A stretch of 64,000 nt of DNA from Spirosoma sp. GTDB taxonomy: Bacteria > Bacteroidota > Bacteroidia > Cytophagales > Spirosomataceae. Where the stretch lies: assembly GCF_026391055.1 (NCBI RefSeq), contig NZ_JAPLET010000014.1, positions 62,001 to 126,000 on the forward strand. The letters are read 5' to 3'. Positions 53,223 to 63,189 of this stretch are shown here, one piece after another (position 1 is the first letter of the stretch; each line of letters starts with the position of its first letter). The notes beneath the pieces were generated by a model that was not told the DNA's origin, did no database searches, and saw only the letters and a list, made by a program, of their open reading frames with translations. The position numbers were made by a program, and so were the translations under genes.

Positions 53223-53738
53223 TTAAAGCAAGTACATCGTCGTACCCCGCACCATCTGGTCAATGCTCGTGTGGGCGTAAATCTGATCAAAGCCCTCCTC
53301 GACAGCAGGGGGCGTCGGGTAGCGGGCCAGCTGCTCACGGCTGACTTGCCGGAGTTGGGCTATCAGCTCGGGCCGCAAACCAATTAATCGTATCCCTTCG
53401 ATTATATTCGAGTGGGCATTGAGCAAGTAAAGCGTCAAGCCGTTGGCGTCGCTCTTGACCCAGTCGGCGACCGCGTCCGGATCGATTTTACGGATATTAA
53501 GCGGAACGTCAAAGCTGAAGTGGCCAGGGAATTCAATTAGAAAAAACGGGAGGCCATCCCGTTCGTAGAGACCGTACCGAAGCAGGCCCCGGTTGAACAA
53601 GGCGCGGTCGTCGACGGGGTTGAGCGAGTAAAACAGGATATCGAACAAGCCGCCCGTCATTAGGGCTTTAATCGATTCCTGCCCCGTGGCCTGGTAGCGA
53701 TCGATCAAAAATGGCCGACCTATGTCAAAACTCATCAT
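53223..53738 (-). CDS. hypothetical protein
   Basis: 171 residues, mixed alpha/beta, cytosolic. Motif-like stretches are LFDILFYSLNPVDDRALFNR near 30-50 and DGLPFFLIEFPGHFSFDVPL near 61-80. The C-terminus is helical. Not recognised. A 74-codon frame on the opposite strand lies inside it and looks like a shadow. It is followed by no clear terminator. Confidence 0.6.
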   Translation of the reverse strand: MMSFDIGRPFLIDRYQATGQESIKALMTGGLFDILFYSLNPVDDRALFNRGLLRYGLYERDGLPFFLIEFPGHFSFDVPLNIRKIDPDAVADWVKSDANGLTLYLLNAHSNIIEGIRLIGLRPELIAQLRQVSREQLARYPTPPAVEEGFDQIYAHTSIDQMVRGTTMYLL

Positions 53739-53806
53739 AACGTGTTGCCTGATTTAGCCTATAGTGGTTCTGGTATATAAGTGTCAATACAATGCACTTA
53801 ATGGCC

Positions 53807-54082
53807 CTACTTTACCCGTTCGATCCGGACGCAGTTGACGTATACCTCCACCCGTTCAAGGAGTCGGTAAATCGCAGCTGAATAGGCGGTATTATTCTGC
53901 AAATTTCCTTCATATAGGACTTCAGCCATCAGCCTACCTTCAACCAGTTGCTCGGCAATATGCCAATTGACGGCCTCCTGGCTGGCGATATTCAGGTGAT
54001 AAAAACTCACCAACAAATTGCCATCAGGCGTTCCGGTTAGTCGAAACTTAACGACATTTTTGATTCCACTATCCGTTCTCAT
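53807..54082 (-). CDS. hypothetical protein
   Basis: 91 residues with alternating strands and a helix (KFRLTGTPDGNLLVSFYHLN, then YSAAIYRLLERVEVYV). It lies 68 bp upstream of the 53223-53738 gene on the same strand and is probably co-transcribed. Not recognised. Confidence 0.5.
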   Translation of the reverse strand: MRTDSGIKNVVKFRLTGTPDGNLLVSFYHLNIASQEAVNWHIAEQLVEGRLMAEVLYEGNLQNNTAYSAAIYRLLERVEVYVNCVRIERVK

Positions 54083-54464
54083 GCAGTTCCATTATGGGTC
54101 GTAAACGTATGAATTGGCGATAGCCGTTCGGGGTAGTTAGGGCGTGGTCTGCACGAGTTCATAAGCGGTTATTTTGGGATTCCTTCAACGCTCATTCCAG
54201 TGGGTTAAATCTCGGAATAATCCCCGTATGAACCCGAGGCTTATCAATTTTTGTCGACATCACTTCACCAGCTTCATGAGTGAAAAATGAAGCAAGCCCG
54301 GATGGGCAAGTCGGAATACGTTCGAAATAGAGGCCCTACGGGCCTACTATAACAGGGTAAAGGGTTGGATTGGAGTTAGTTAGTAAAAAGTTCTTAGGGG
54401 TTTTCTAGGTCGGCATATCGGTATTTTTATATGCTAAACAACAAAGAGAACACTTAAGAATCGT
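54083..54464. other. region upstream of the methylase-helicase gene
   Basis: 382 bp. The only structure noted is a short palindrome AGGCCC-TAC-GGGCCT (54331-54345). No consensus promoter seen. Confidence 0.4.
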
Positions 54465-57400
54465 ATGAAACCTCTCAAAGCCAAACGCCCGGCAACTTCG
54501 CAACAGGGCACACCCGTTCAACTCAGTTTATTTGACGTATTGCTACAAGTTGCACCCGAACTGGTTCCTTCCGTTCGAGCGGGTAATCAGATCGTTTCGC
54601 CACAAATTCAACGGTTTAGCTTACAGCAAGAACCCGCCCCAATGGGCGAAATAGGCCGGATACGCGCTAATCTGGCGGCTATTGCCCTCTGTAAATCGCT
54701 TACTGCCAATCAGGAGCAACCCACACCGGAGCAGTGCAACGAATTGGCCCGTTTTAGCGGATGGGGCAGTTTAGCCGCTTTATGGGATGAGGTAACCCAC
54801 AAAGCTACCGACGTGGACGTGCAGACCGAAGAACAAAACCGCTGGTACCGGAAATACAAGAATCTGCGAATGGAGGCCGATTCGTTAATGACACCTTTGG
54901 AGCGGGAACGGGCCGGGCAGAGCACCTTAAACGCATTCTTTACCAGCATTGAGGTCATTAAACGAATTTGGGCGTTAGTGGAAAAAGTAGGCTTCAAGGG
55001 AGGCCGGGTTTTAGAGCCAGCCGCCGGTACAGGTCATTTCATCGGGGCTATGCCCGACCATTTACGGCAAGCCTCTACGATTACCGCCGTCGAGAAAGAC
55101 CCCCTGTCAGCCGCTATTTTAGCGCTGCTTTATCCCGAAGTGATTACCCACGCAACGGGGCTAGAGGTAGCCCCGCTGGAACGAGGCAAGTACGATCTAA
55201 TTATTGGCAATGTGCCGTTCGGGGATTACACTGTTTTTGATGCCGTGGACCGGGATTGGTGCCCGTTTCACATTCATAATTATTTTATCGGTAAGGCGTC
55301 CCGACTTGTCGTTCCCGGTGGATTGGTTTGTTTCATTACGTCAATGGGCACGCTGGATGCCGGTAGTAAAACCTTTCGCCTTAAACTGGATGAACAGCGC
55401 ATGGAACTGTTGGGTGCCATTCGTCTGCCCTCCTGCGCATTTGATAAAACCGCCAGCACCGAAGTAACGACGGATATTTTACTATTTCAAAAGCGGCCCG
55501 AAAATCAGGCTCGTACCTCGTTTGCTCAACCCTTTGTCAATACGGCTACGCTGCGAACACTGACCAGCGAGGGGGAAGACCAAGACGACCCCCCCGTTAT
55601 GCCAAGCATTCAGGTCAACCAATACTACGTTGAAAATCCACATCGGATGTTAGGGGAAATGACTTTTGCCAGCGAAGTAGGAAAGGGAGGGCTTTACCGG
55701 GGCGACCGCCAGACGTTATTTCTGGAACGCAGTAGCGAACTGGCTACCCGCCTGGATGAAGCCGTAACTCAATTAGGTAACCAGCTACAGGGGGCCGCCA
55801 GCCGGTTTGGTCAGGCGGGGGCAAAGTTGCCCGAAGAACGCACGGAACGTATAAATCCCGCTTTGGGCGGAACCGTGAAAATTCGGGGCCGGATGTGGAG
55901 CAAGCAGAGTATATACCGTTCCTATTCGACCCTAAAACGCCTGTTCTTTGATTTGTTAAAGGCGGAACAGAATCAGAGCGATTCCATTTGTGATTCATTA
56001 CGTCAGGAGCTACAAGACCACTATACGTTCTTTGTCACCACGTACGGGCGATTGTCCGCCAATCGGTCGCTAAACTGGATTGAATCCGTAGACGGTCAGT
56101 TTTTAAGCGTTCAGGCGCTTGAAATGCAAAAGCTGGATGCCCACGGAAAACCAGTCATTGTTGAATCGGCCATTTTGCGGGAACGGGTTTTTGGAGCCGT
56201 TACCACCATTACGCACGTTGATTTAGTAGAGGACGGATTAAGTCTGTCCTTATTTAACCACGGACGTATTGATCTGGATTATATCAGTACGCTAACGGGC
56301 AAGCCTATTGGCGAAGTACGTACCTACCTTTTAACGAACGCGCTAGCCTTTATTGACCCTGAACGGGCCGATGAGTTACTAGATGCCGGTACGTATCTGT
56401 CGGGGGATATTCGGGAGAAACTAACCCTATTGGAAGGTCGATTGCTGGATGAGCCGCAGTTACAGGCCAATGTAGATGCCTTACAAGCCATACTACCGCC
56501 TAGTTTACCAGTATCGTTGATTAGTTTTCAATTAGGATCGAACTGGTTGCCACTGGCTTGTATAACCGACTGGATACAGACCTTGCTTTCGGTAAAATTA
56601 ACACTCGTATATAGTCCACAACGGGCCGAATACCGTATAGCGAATCAAACGGGGTATTCCGCCCTCAATCAGTCACAGGGTACCAAAGAACGTACCGCCC
56701 TTGACTTAATCGAAGCGGCGTTGAATCAGCGTAGTATAGTCATCACCAAAACTATACAGGATGAGGCTGGAAATAAAAAGGAGGTCAAGGACATTGAGGC
56801 CATGACTGCCGCCGTACAGCAACAGGAAGTTTTGCAGGAACAGTTTAACGAATGGGCGCGGGAGCATTACGCCCCCGCCATAGAAAACGCATTTAACGAA
56901 CGGTTTAATAGCTACGTCGAACGCCAGTTCGCCAAACCGACCATGGCCCATTATCCCGGTGCCTCCCCGTTAATTACCTTACGTGACCATCAGTTTAAAG
57001 CCGTTGAGCGGGGAAAACAGGAGGATTGCCTATTTGCGCATTGGGTCGGAACGGGTAAAACCTGGGAGATCATTTCGACCGCCATGGAATTGATACGGCT
57101 TGGCAGAGCGTCAAAAGCCCTCGTTGCCGTGCAGAATTCAACCGTCGAGGATTTTGCCAAGGCATGGCGCGCGCTGTACCCCGGCGCAATTGTTTACCAG
57201 CCAACCCCGGCTGACTTACAGGCATCCAACCGAAAACGGTTTCTGCAACGGATAGCGACTAACCGGTTCGACGGTATTGTTATTCCGCAGTCGTTCTTAA
57301 AGCTTATCCCGGATGATGTGGCGATTGAAGAAGAATTAATTCGGGATGAACTAAGCCGCATTGACTACGACGATAGAGACCCCTCCGCCGAGGGTCGGGC

Positions 57401-59612
57401 CAACCGCCGGAGCGGGAAGCAACGCGTTAAACAAATCAACAAACGGAAAGCCAAAATAGAAGCCAAACGGCTTGAACAGGCCAGCCGTAAAAAAGATCAG
57501 ATGCTTAATTTCTCTCAATTGGGAATTGATGCGCTGTTTCTGGATGAAGCCCACAAATACAAACGGTTTGGCTTTACGACCAGCCGCTACCAAATTAAAG
57601 GCATTGATACAGCCGGGAGTCAGGATGCCTTTCAAGCCATGGTCAAATGCCGAACCATTTTAAATAAAAACGGGCGGGTCATTCTGGCAACGGGAACCCC
57701 TATTTCAAACACTATGGCCGAAGCCTGGACGATGTTACGCTACATAGCCAGCGACCGGCTGGAAAAATTGCAACTAGCCACCTTTGACCAGTTTTGCGGA
57801 ACATTCTGTAAAGTGGTGCCCGTTTTTGAATTAAGTACGTCGGGGCAGTTTAAGACCGTAGAAAGACTGGCGCAGTTTATGAACGTTGCCCAATTGTTAG
57901 CCTTATACCGGCAGTCGGTAGACGTTGTCTTGGCCGATGATGTACACGAGTTTAAAACCGGCGACTTTTTGCCTGTATTAACCCCGCAACCCGCTACGGA
58001 AACCACCCCCGCCAATCCCGGCTTCACCCGTATATTGCTACCCCAAACGCCGGGCATTAGGGCTGAACTTTTTGATATTCGGCAAACCCTGCGCTGGTTC
58101 GAGCAGTTAACCGGCAAAGAAAAGCGCGAGAACAGTCATATACCGTTAGTGATGTACGGCAAGGCTAAAAAAGCGACGCTGGATATACGCTTGATCGATC
58201 CCACCGCCGAGGATGAACCCGGTAATAAAGTGAACCGGGCTGTTGCAGAAATACACCGGATTTACCACCAGACCGGCGACGTTAAAGGAACGCAGTTAGT
58301 TTTTTGCGATGTATTTAAGTCGTCAGCCAGCTTGTTTGCTGGCGAGGCTGACGAGGAAACCGGCCGGTTCGCCGGTGCGATGGCGACGCCCGGCCCGTCC
58401 GCTGGTTCGGTGGCGACGCCTGCCCAATTTAATCTGTTCGATGAAATTGCCTGTAAACTGCGCTTTTTGGGCATTCCCGCCGGGGAAATTTGTATCGTTC
58501 CCGCCGATAAAAACAAGCGGGAGCCCATTTTTGCCAACGTTCGCACCGGCCAGATTCGCGTTCTGATGGGCAGTAGTGAACGCATGGGCGTTGGCGTAAA
58601 CGTTCAGGAACGGTTAGCCGCTATCCATCATTTAGACGCTCCCAACCGGCCCACCGATTTTGAACAGCGCAACGGGCGAATTATCCGACAGGGTAATTTA
58701 TTCGCCGTCTGGAAACGTTGCGTTGAGGTACTAACCTATGGCGTAGAAAAAACCCTTGACGCGACGAGTTACGGACGGTTAGCCATGAAGCAAAAATTTA
58801 TTAACCAGGTGCTAAAAGGCGGGGCTACGGTTGAAACAATGGCCGATGTATCGGACGACGACGATTTTTCGTCGATGAATTATGAACAGATGATGGCTAC
58901 CTTATCCGGCTCTCAGACCGCCTTGCTCTATACGGCAAAAAACCACGAATTAACGCGGCTGAATCAGCAGAAAAAGGCGTGGCAACGAGGTTTAATGAAC
59001 GCACAATCCATGATTGAAGAAGCCCGGCGCACGAGTGTTCATTTAAACGGGCTTTTGCCAAAATTGAGCCTGGAGGCCGAAATCATAAAAAATAAGTTCG
59101 TAGACGTGCCGACCGATGAGGTTGAACCTGAGGGAATGATTAAAACGATTGGGTTTAATGGTCAACAGTTTACCAGTAAAGCTGATTGGAGCGAACCATT
59201 AGAGCGGTATTTCTCCGAAATCAAATCCGCAGCCCGGCGTACCAACGGCGCGTATAGTTCAGGACTGCTTACGGTAAACGGCTTGGATATACAGTTGAAA
59301 GGCGAATGGAGCGGCCATGATCGGGAAACAGGCCGCGCTATTTACTCCATCAGTTACCAGTGGGGGGTAAATCTAAAGGGCCAGATTAACTACGGATGGG
59401 CATTAGGTACGTCCCTGCGAGCGGCCATTAATCGAACGTTAGACGCGCCCGAAGTAGGAAAAAAACAACTGGAACGGGCTATTAGTCAACAGGAAGCCTT
59501 TAGTCAGAATTTGAATCAACCCTTCAAAAAACAGGAGCAGTTGACCCAGTTAAGCCTGCTGGTTGGTGAATTGAAAAAACAACTGGAAACCGAAGTGATC
59601 GAAGCGGTCTAA
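54465..59612 (+). CDS. large N6-DNA methylase plus SNF2-like helicase fusion
   Basis: 1715 residues. A methylase part (about 165-350) has the SAM-binding motif RVLEPAAGTGHFIGA near 181-195 and the catalytic motif as NVPFGDY near 248-254 (NPPF in classical enzymes). A long connector follows. The helicase part has P-loop VGTGKT near 860, the DEAH box LFLDEAHKY near 1025 and the motif VI-like RNGRIIRQG near 1402. No endonuclease domain was recognised. The layout resembles phage P1 DarB-type and Bacteroidetes plasmid methylase-helicases, which modify or protect entering DNA against restriction. A coiled-coil C-terminus ends the protein. Confidence 0.85.
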   Translation: MKPLKAKRPATSQQGTPVQLSLFDVLLQVAPELVPSVRAGNQIVSPQIQRFSLQQEPAPMGEIGRIRANLAAIALCKSLTANQEQPTPEQCNELARFSGWGSLAALWDEVTHKATDVDVQTEEQNRWYRKYKNLRMEADSLMTPLERERAGQSTLNAFFTSIEVIKRIWALVEKVGFKGGRVLEPAAGTGHFIGAMPDHLRQASTITAVEKDPLSAAILALLYPEVITHATGLEVAPLERGKYDLIIGNVPFGDYTVFDAVDRDWCPFHIHNYFIGKASRLVVPGGLVCFITSMGTLDAGSKTFRLKLDEQRMELLGAIRLPSCAFDKTASTEVTTDILLFQKRPENQARTSFAQPFVNTATLRTLTSEGEDQDDPPVMPSIQVNQYYVENPHRMLGEMTFASEVGKGGLYRGDRQTLFLERSSELATRLDEAVTQLGNQLQGAASRFGQAGAKLPEERTERINPALGGTVKIRGRMWSKQSIYRSYSTLKRLFFDLLKAEQNQSDSICDSLRQELQDHYTFFVTTYGRLSANRSLNWIESVDGQFLSVQALEMQKLDAHGKPVIVESAILRERVFGAVTTITHVDLVEDGLSLSLFNHGRIDLDYISTLTGKPIGEVRTYLLTNALAFIDPERADELLDAGTYLSGDIREKLTLLEGRLLDEPQLQANVDALQAILPPSLPVSLISFQLGSNWLPLACITDWIQTLLSVKLTLVYSPQRAEYRIANQTGYSALNQSQGTKERTALDLIEAALNQRSIVITKTIQDEAGNKKEVKDIEAMTAAVQQQEVLQEQFNEWAREHYAPAIENAFNERFNSYVERQFAKPTMAHYPGASPLITLRDHQFKAVERGKQEDCLFAHWVGTGKTWEIISTAMELIRLGRASKALVAVQNSTVEDFAKAWRALYPGAIVYQPTPADLQASNRKRFLQRIATNRFDGIVIPQSFLKLIPDDVAIEEELIRDELSRIDYDDRDPSAEGRANRRSGKQRVKQINKRKAKIEAKRLEQASRKKDQMLNFSQLGIDALFLDEAHKYKRFGFTTSRYQIKGIDTAGSQDAFQAMVKCRTILNKNGRVILATGTPISNTMAEAWTMLRYIASDRLEKLQLATFDQFCGTFCKVVPVFELSTSGQFKTVERLAQFMNVAQLLALYRQSVDVVLADDVHEFKTGDFLPVLTPQPATETTPANPGFTRILLPQTPGIRAELFDIRQTLRWFEQLTGKEKRENSHIPLVMYGKAKKATLDIRLIDPTAEDEPGNKVNRAVAEIHRIYHQTGDVKGTQLVFCDVFKSSASLFAGEADEETGRFAGAMATPGPSAGSVATPAQFNLFDEIACKLRFLGIPAGEICIVPADKNKREPIFANVRTGQIRVLMGSSERMGVGVNVQERLAAIHHLDAPNRPTDFEQRNGRIIRQGNLFAVWKRCVEVLTYGVEKTLDATSYGRLAMKQKFINQVLKGGATVETMADVSDDDDFSSMNYEQMMATLSGSQTALLYTAKNHELTRLNQQKKAWQRGLMNAQSMIEEARRTSVHLNGLLPKLSLEAEIIKNKFVDVPTDEVEPEGMIKTIGFNGQQFTSKADWSEPLERYFSEIKSAARRTNGAYSSGLLTVNGLDIQLKGEWSGHDRETGRAIYSISYQWGVNLKGQINYGWALGTSLRAAINRTLDAPEVGKKQLERAISQQEAFSQNLNQPFKKQEQLTQLSLLVGELKKQLETEVIEAV

Positions 59613-59638
59613 GGCGTTCGATTTGTTGTTAGCCAATT

Positions 59639-59671
59639 AAAAAGCCGTTCCCTGCTAGGAAGCGGCTTTTT
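59639..59671 (+). terminator. intrinsic terminator after the methylase-helicase gene
   Basis: AAAAAGCCG plus TTCC, 6-nt loop, GGAA, one bulged G, CGGCTTTTT. The stem and T-run are good. Confidence 0.8.
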
Positions 59672-59718
59672 GCTGACGTCGATTTACTTTACTTCACTTA
59701 TTCATCCTGGATAAACCG

Positions 59719-60339
59719 TTATAATTCCAGAAGTTGACGGTGATAGAAAATAGATACTATTGGCCATACGGCCCCACCTACCCACGGCAACCAGAGTTGA
59801 ATCAACGAAATCCACCCGCCGTTCTGAAGGGCCAGCAAGTCATTATGCTGCATGAAATTTCCCAGCTGTAGCCAGAAGAACGTAACAAAGACTAGCGCAA
59901 ACACCTCCGGTCGGAACACGTATCGATCCATTTGAAACCAGATCGGTCGATTGGGCCAATCCGGATATTTACCCCGATGCCAGTAAAATAACTTGGTGAG
60001 GTGCAACCGGGTTATGTAGTAGATACCCCACACTTCAATACCCCCAATGAATAGTTGAACCAGTAAGATGGCCATCGTTATGAGCCCTCTAGGTATACTG
60101 GTAAACTGACTGAGTCCCTGTAAAAGAAACGATGACAAAAAGGTGATGGTGGGCAAGGCGGCCATCGCTATTGCCCAGATGACAAATAATAAGGTCCAGG
60201 GTTGCATGTACTCCCGTTGCACAACGCGTTGCACCCACGGCTTGAGCATTGGCGCATAAAGAGTAAAGAAAAAAGACTGTTCGAACGGTCGCATATAACT
60301 ATTGGCGAACAGTACGCGGAAGATTCGTATAAAGCCCAT
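59719..60339 (-). CDS. polytopic membrane protein
   Basis: 206 residues with about four hydrophobic segments (near 48-72, 84-108, 146-162, 172-196) and a basic loop (LTKLFYWHRGKYPDWPNRP). No motif for transport or enzyme activity. It lies convergent to the methylase-helicase gene. Not recognised. Confidence 0.6.
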   Translation of the reverse strand: MGFIRIFRVLFANSYMRPFEQSFFFTLYAPMLKPWVQRVVQREYMQPWTLLFVIWAIAMAALPTITFLSSFLLQGLSQFTSIPRGLITMAILLVQLFIGGIEVWGIYYITRLHLTKLFYWHRGKYPDWPNRPIWFQMDRYVFRPEVFALVFVTFFWLQLGNFMQHNDLLALQNGGWISLIQLWLPWVGGAVWPIVSIFYHRQLLEL

Positions 60340-60567
60340 ATCAGTAAATAGTTAACTGGCGAAATGTTTCACCAAGGTAACAATCAAAGGGCTGATAATT
60401 GTTTTTATCTGGTTCCATTATACAAAATTGGCTACCGCAAATTAGTAGTAACAGGGGATAAAACGATTAAGAGTAAGGGGCCAAAAAACGACTGGTAAAG
60501 CAGGTCTACATGAATATTGGCTATTTTCGTCCCAAGTAAATCCAGTCAGTAACGGCAAGGGGCAAGT

Positions 60568-60747
60568 ATGACAAATAGCCAGTTTGTGATTAAATTAGTA
60601 GCGATCGGCCTGGTCGGACTACTCCTCATGTTCCTCCTTTTGCGCCGAAAACAGTACTCCCCATTGACCAGAACGTTGATGGATTTGTTAGTTGGGACGA
60701 CAATGGGTTCGTTCCTGTTGGTCTTGTTGATGATACTGGCCTCCTAA
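60568..60747 (+). CDS. small two-segment membrane protein (59 aa)
   Basis: ATG-TAA frame of 59 residues. Two hydrophobic segments (about 7-23 and 42-58) are joined by a basic loop RRKQYSPLTRTLMD. The composition is typical of a real small membrane protein. It is alone between two minus-strand genes and ends 55 bp before the recombinase gene's stop. Confidence 0.5.
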   Translation: MTNSQFVIKLVAIGLVGLLLMFLLLRRKQYSPLTRTLMDLLVGTTMGSFLLVLLMILAS

Positions 60748-60802
60748 TGAATCAATTGGTTAAAACGCTTCAGCAAGGCCTAAGGAATATACACGTCTTT
60801 GC

Positions 60803-62017
60803 CTAGTTCGGGAGCTTCTGAAAGTATGTTTTCAGGGTTTGTTTCAAGGTATAAAACTGTGTCGTTTCAATGGATTCATGGCGCAGATGCTGCTGAACGT
60901 ACACTAACTCAACGCCCTCATCCAGAAGTAGTTGGGCCGTCGTATGCCGAAGGCTGTGCGCCGACATGCCTTTCTTTTTAAGGCCATTTATTCGCAGGTG
61001 CTTATTGGTTATGTAGCGAATCTGAGCCGTGGTCAGATTAGTAAATAAAGGTGTTTTCTGATCCTGTTCGGGTAGCGGCCACTGCTGAATGCTCCGCAGG
61101 TAATCCGCCAGCGGCTCCCGGCAGGCTTCGAAAAGCTTAATGGGCTTTTTGGTGCTTTTCCCTTTCCCCAGCACATGAAGCAGTCGACGATCGACATCCA
61201 CGTCGGCCAATAGGAGACGAGTGATCTCAACGGTACGTAATCCCTCCAGGCTTAACAGGGCCAGAATGGCCCTGTCGCGGGGCGAGGCTGCCGAGGCCAG
61301 CAAGTCGGTTCGCTCCCCGGCTTCCAGGCTCTCTTTGTAAAATCGACGCTCCACCGTAAAGCCTTTCACGGCCTGCACCTCCTGCAGGGCCTCGACCTGA
61401 TCGGGGGTAAGGGCCAGCTCCTTTCGCTTGAGCACGCACCAGGCGGCAAGTTGCTTCACCGTTGAGAGGTAGACGTTGATGGTGAAGGGTGACTTTCCCT
61501 GCTGGTTGAGCTGGGTAATGTAGTCATTGACCGTTATGCCAGTCAGCGAGGCTTGCCGGCCCTGCTGCAACTGCGCATCGATGTAGTGAAAAAAAGCATT
61601 CAATGCCTGGGTATAGGTCTGTTTGGAACGCTCCCCTTTCAATCCTTTGTGCTCCCGAATGAAGCGCAGAACCAGTTCATTGGCCGCCGGAGAGATCTCT
61701 TTTTTGGGCGGGTCCAAAAGGATCAGCGGGTAACCGAGTTGCTGATAAAAGAACAGAAACTTGCGCAGGGGCGAGATGCGATTGGGCCGAAAACCAGCGG
61801 TGTATAACCCCAGGCTAAACCGATCCACGCCATACCCCTGCTGTAAGCAGTAGTCGAGATAGGCCCTGGCATGACGGGGATAGTTACTGGAAGCCGAAAG
61901 TGTAGTGGCAAAATAGGCGATCAGGCGCGATACAGTATAGCTCGCCGGGGCGGAAGCCGGTGATTGGGGTTGATCGTCGGGACGTTTGGCAGGTAGTGGC
62001 ATTGCAGTGGTAATCAA
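60803..62017 (-). CDS. tyrosine recombinase/integrase (XerC/D-like)
   Basis: 404 residues. A core-binding domain of the SAM-like type (about 110-200) comes before the catalytic domain. Catalytic residues: Arg 261 (EGLRTVEI), Lys near 284-286 (GKGKSTKK), His-x-x-Arg (HSLRH, 354-358), His 380 and Tyr 389 (RHESIETTQFYT). An unusual N-terminal extension of ~80 residues (PARHARAYLDYC-like region) is present. It could integrate or excise the element, resolve dimers, or belong to a chromosomal cassette. No attachment site was found next to it. Confidence 0.9.
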   Translation of the reverse strand: MITTAMPLPAKRPDDQPQSPASAPASYTVSRLIAYFATTLSASSNYPRHARAYLDYCLQQGYGVDRFSLGLYTAGFRPNRISPLRKFLFFYQQLGYPLILLDPPKKEISPAANELVLRFIREHKGLKGERSKQTYTQALNAFFHYIDAQLQQGRQASLTGITVNDYITQLNQQGKSPFTINVYLSTVKQLAAWCVLKRKELALTPDQVEALQEVQAVKGFTVERRFYKESLEAGERTDLLASAASPRDRAILALLSLEGLRTVEITRLLLADVDVDRRLLHVLGKGKSTKKPIKLFEACREPLADYLRSIQQWPLPEQDQKTPLFTNLTTAQIRYITNKHLRINGLKKKGMSAHSLRHTTAQLLLDEGVELVYVQQHLRHESIETTQFYTLKQTLKTYFQKLPN

Positions 62018-62052
62018 TCAGTCAGTTGATGGGGCAAGCTTATTTGCCGGGG

Positions 62053-62856
62053 TTAAAACGGTTCCTGGGTGATGCGTTCACACTCAGCCTGTAAATAGGT
62101 GATGAGTTGGGTATACATGAAGTCAAGTATGGGATTGGCAAAAGACGGCGCGTGAGGTTGATCTAAAGCCCGCCTGTAGGCCTGACGATCAACGGCGTGC
62201 ACTAAACTCATGGGTAGTTTGTGGTAGTGCTGTACGTAATTCATAAGAAGGCGAGCCACCCGGCCATTTCCCTCCCCAAAGGGCTGCAAGCAGAGCAGGT
62301 CGTAATGGGCCTGAAAGGAAAGATCATAAAGCTGACGCATGGTTTTCGTGGCGGCTAAGTCCGTATTAAGCTGCTTGAGCAGTTTATCCACGGCGGCGGG
62401 TAGTTTTTGCGCGTCGATTAACTTGCGATGGGCCGTCATGGGGCTGGCCAGCCGGAATTCGCCCTGGCTGGAGTCATAACTTCCCAGTAATGTATGCAGG
62501 GGCCCACCCGTCCGGCGCATCAGGGTTGCGGCAATGGATTGAAGCCGGGCGCGATTCAAGGGTTCCCGGTCGGCGGCCCAGACCAGCATCTGTTGCTGGG
62601 CTTGCTGATAATCGAGCAGCATCCAATGATGGGGGGCTGGTTTCGTGTCCGTGATTACCCCTTTCTCCAGCAACGCCAGACTTTCGGAAAGCGTCAGACT
62701 ACAGCCGTCAATAGCGGCAGAGTGATAGATGTGAATCAATCCGTCGGTATCATCCACCGGAAGCGAGTCCCTAGTCAGGTCACGATACCAGCTCAGCAAG
62801 GCGGGTAAGGTCAGGCTCGATGATTGGGATGAGGGCATAGGGACAAACGTGAACAA
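62053..62856 (-). CDS. Fic-family protein with Gln in place of the catalytic His
   Basis: 267 residues. The Fic motif reads LQPFGEGNGRVARLL (190-204), so the normal His of HPFxxGNGR is Gln 191; the anionic-site Gly-Asn-Gly and both Arg are kept. An inhibitory-helix-like YHSAAIDGCSLT segment at 44-55 resembles the (S/T)xxxE(G/N) motif with Asp for Glu. Fic proteins usually transfer AMP to a target. The His is the base, so activity may be lost, altered or use another residue. The gene is 35 bp upstream of the recombinase gene on the same strand. Confidence 0.85.
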   Translation of the reverse strand: MFTFVPMPSSQSSSLTLPALLSWYRDLTRDSLPVDDTDGLIHIYHSAAIDGCSLTLSESLALLEKGVITDTKPAPHHWMLLDYQQAQQQMLVWAADREPLNRARLQSIAATLMRRTGGPLHTLLGSYDSSQGEFRLASPMTAHRKLIDAQKLPAAVDKLLKQLNTDLAATKTMRQLYDLSFQAHYDLLCLQPFGEGNGRVARLLMNYVQHYHKLPMSLVHAVDRQAYRRALDQPHAPSFANPILDFMYTQLITYLQAECERITQEPF

Positions 62857-63189
62857 GCGTCGATGTACCGGTTTCGATACGTCTTAAAGTGCGACGGATA
62901 TTGAACATTTGCTAAAATGGATTCAAATGTGTCGCATTTACTGTGGAAATGTCGCATTCAAGATCATAATTGATATCGAGGGCAAATTACAACATTAATG
63001 GGATTCACCAATTTACACAAAACATAATTTGTGTAATGGTGAACAAATTTATTTGCTTCGAAAAGGTTAGGGTAACGCATTTATTGAACTTCGAATCCCG
63101 TAGCGAACTTTCCGGGACCGGACTGGTTTTGATTGGACAACAGGGTTGCCGACCTTACCCCTCATTTTAAACTTTTAAACTCCGGCAGT
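62857..63189. other. divergent region upstream of the Fic gene
   Basis: 333 bp, AT-rich. It contains two AAATG(n)CGCATT elements (about 62926-62940 and 62947-62959), the inverted repeat at 63006-63041 and a minus-strand -7 box, TAAATTTG (63051-63044), without a clear -33 element. Confidence 0.45.
63006..63041. repeat. long inverted repeat
   Basis: CACCA plus TTACACAAA on one side and TTTGTGTAA plus TGGTG on the other, around ACATAA, with a 2-nt asymmetry. It lies between the Fic gene and the plus-strand small gene; likely an operator, or possibly a recombinase-binding site. Confidence 0.55.

Noticed and set aside
53163..53387. plus-strand ORF of 74 codons
   Set aside because: It lies antisense inside the 171-codon minus-strand gene 53223-53738, whose product looks more protein-like; likely a shadow frame.
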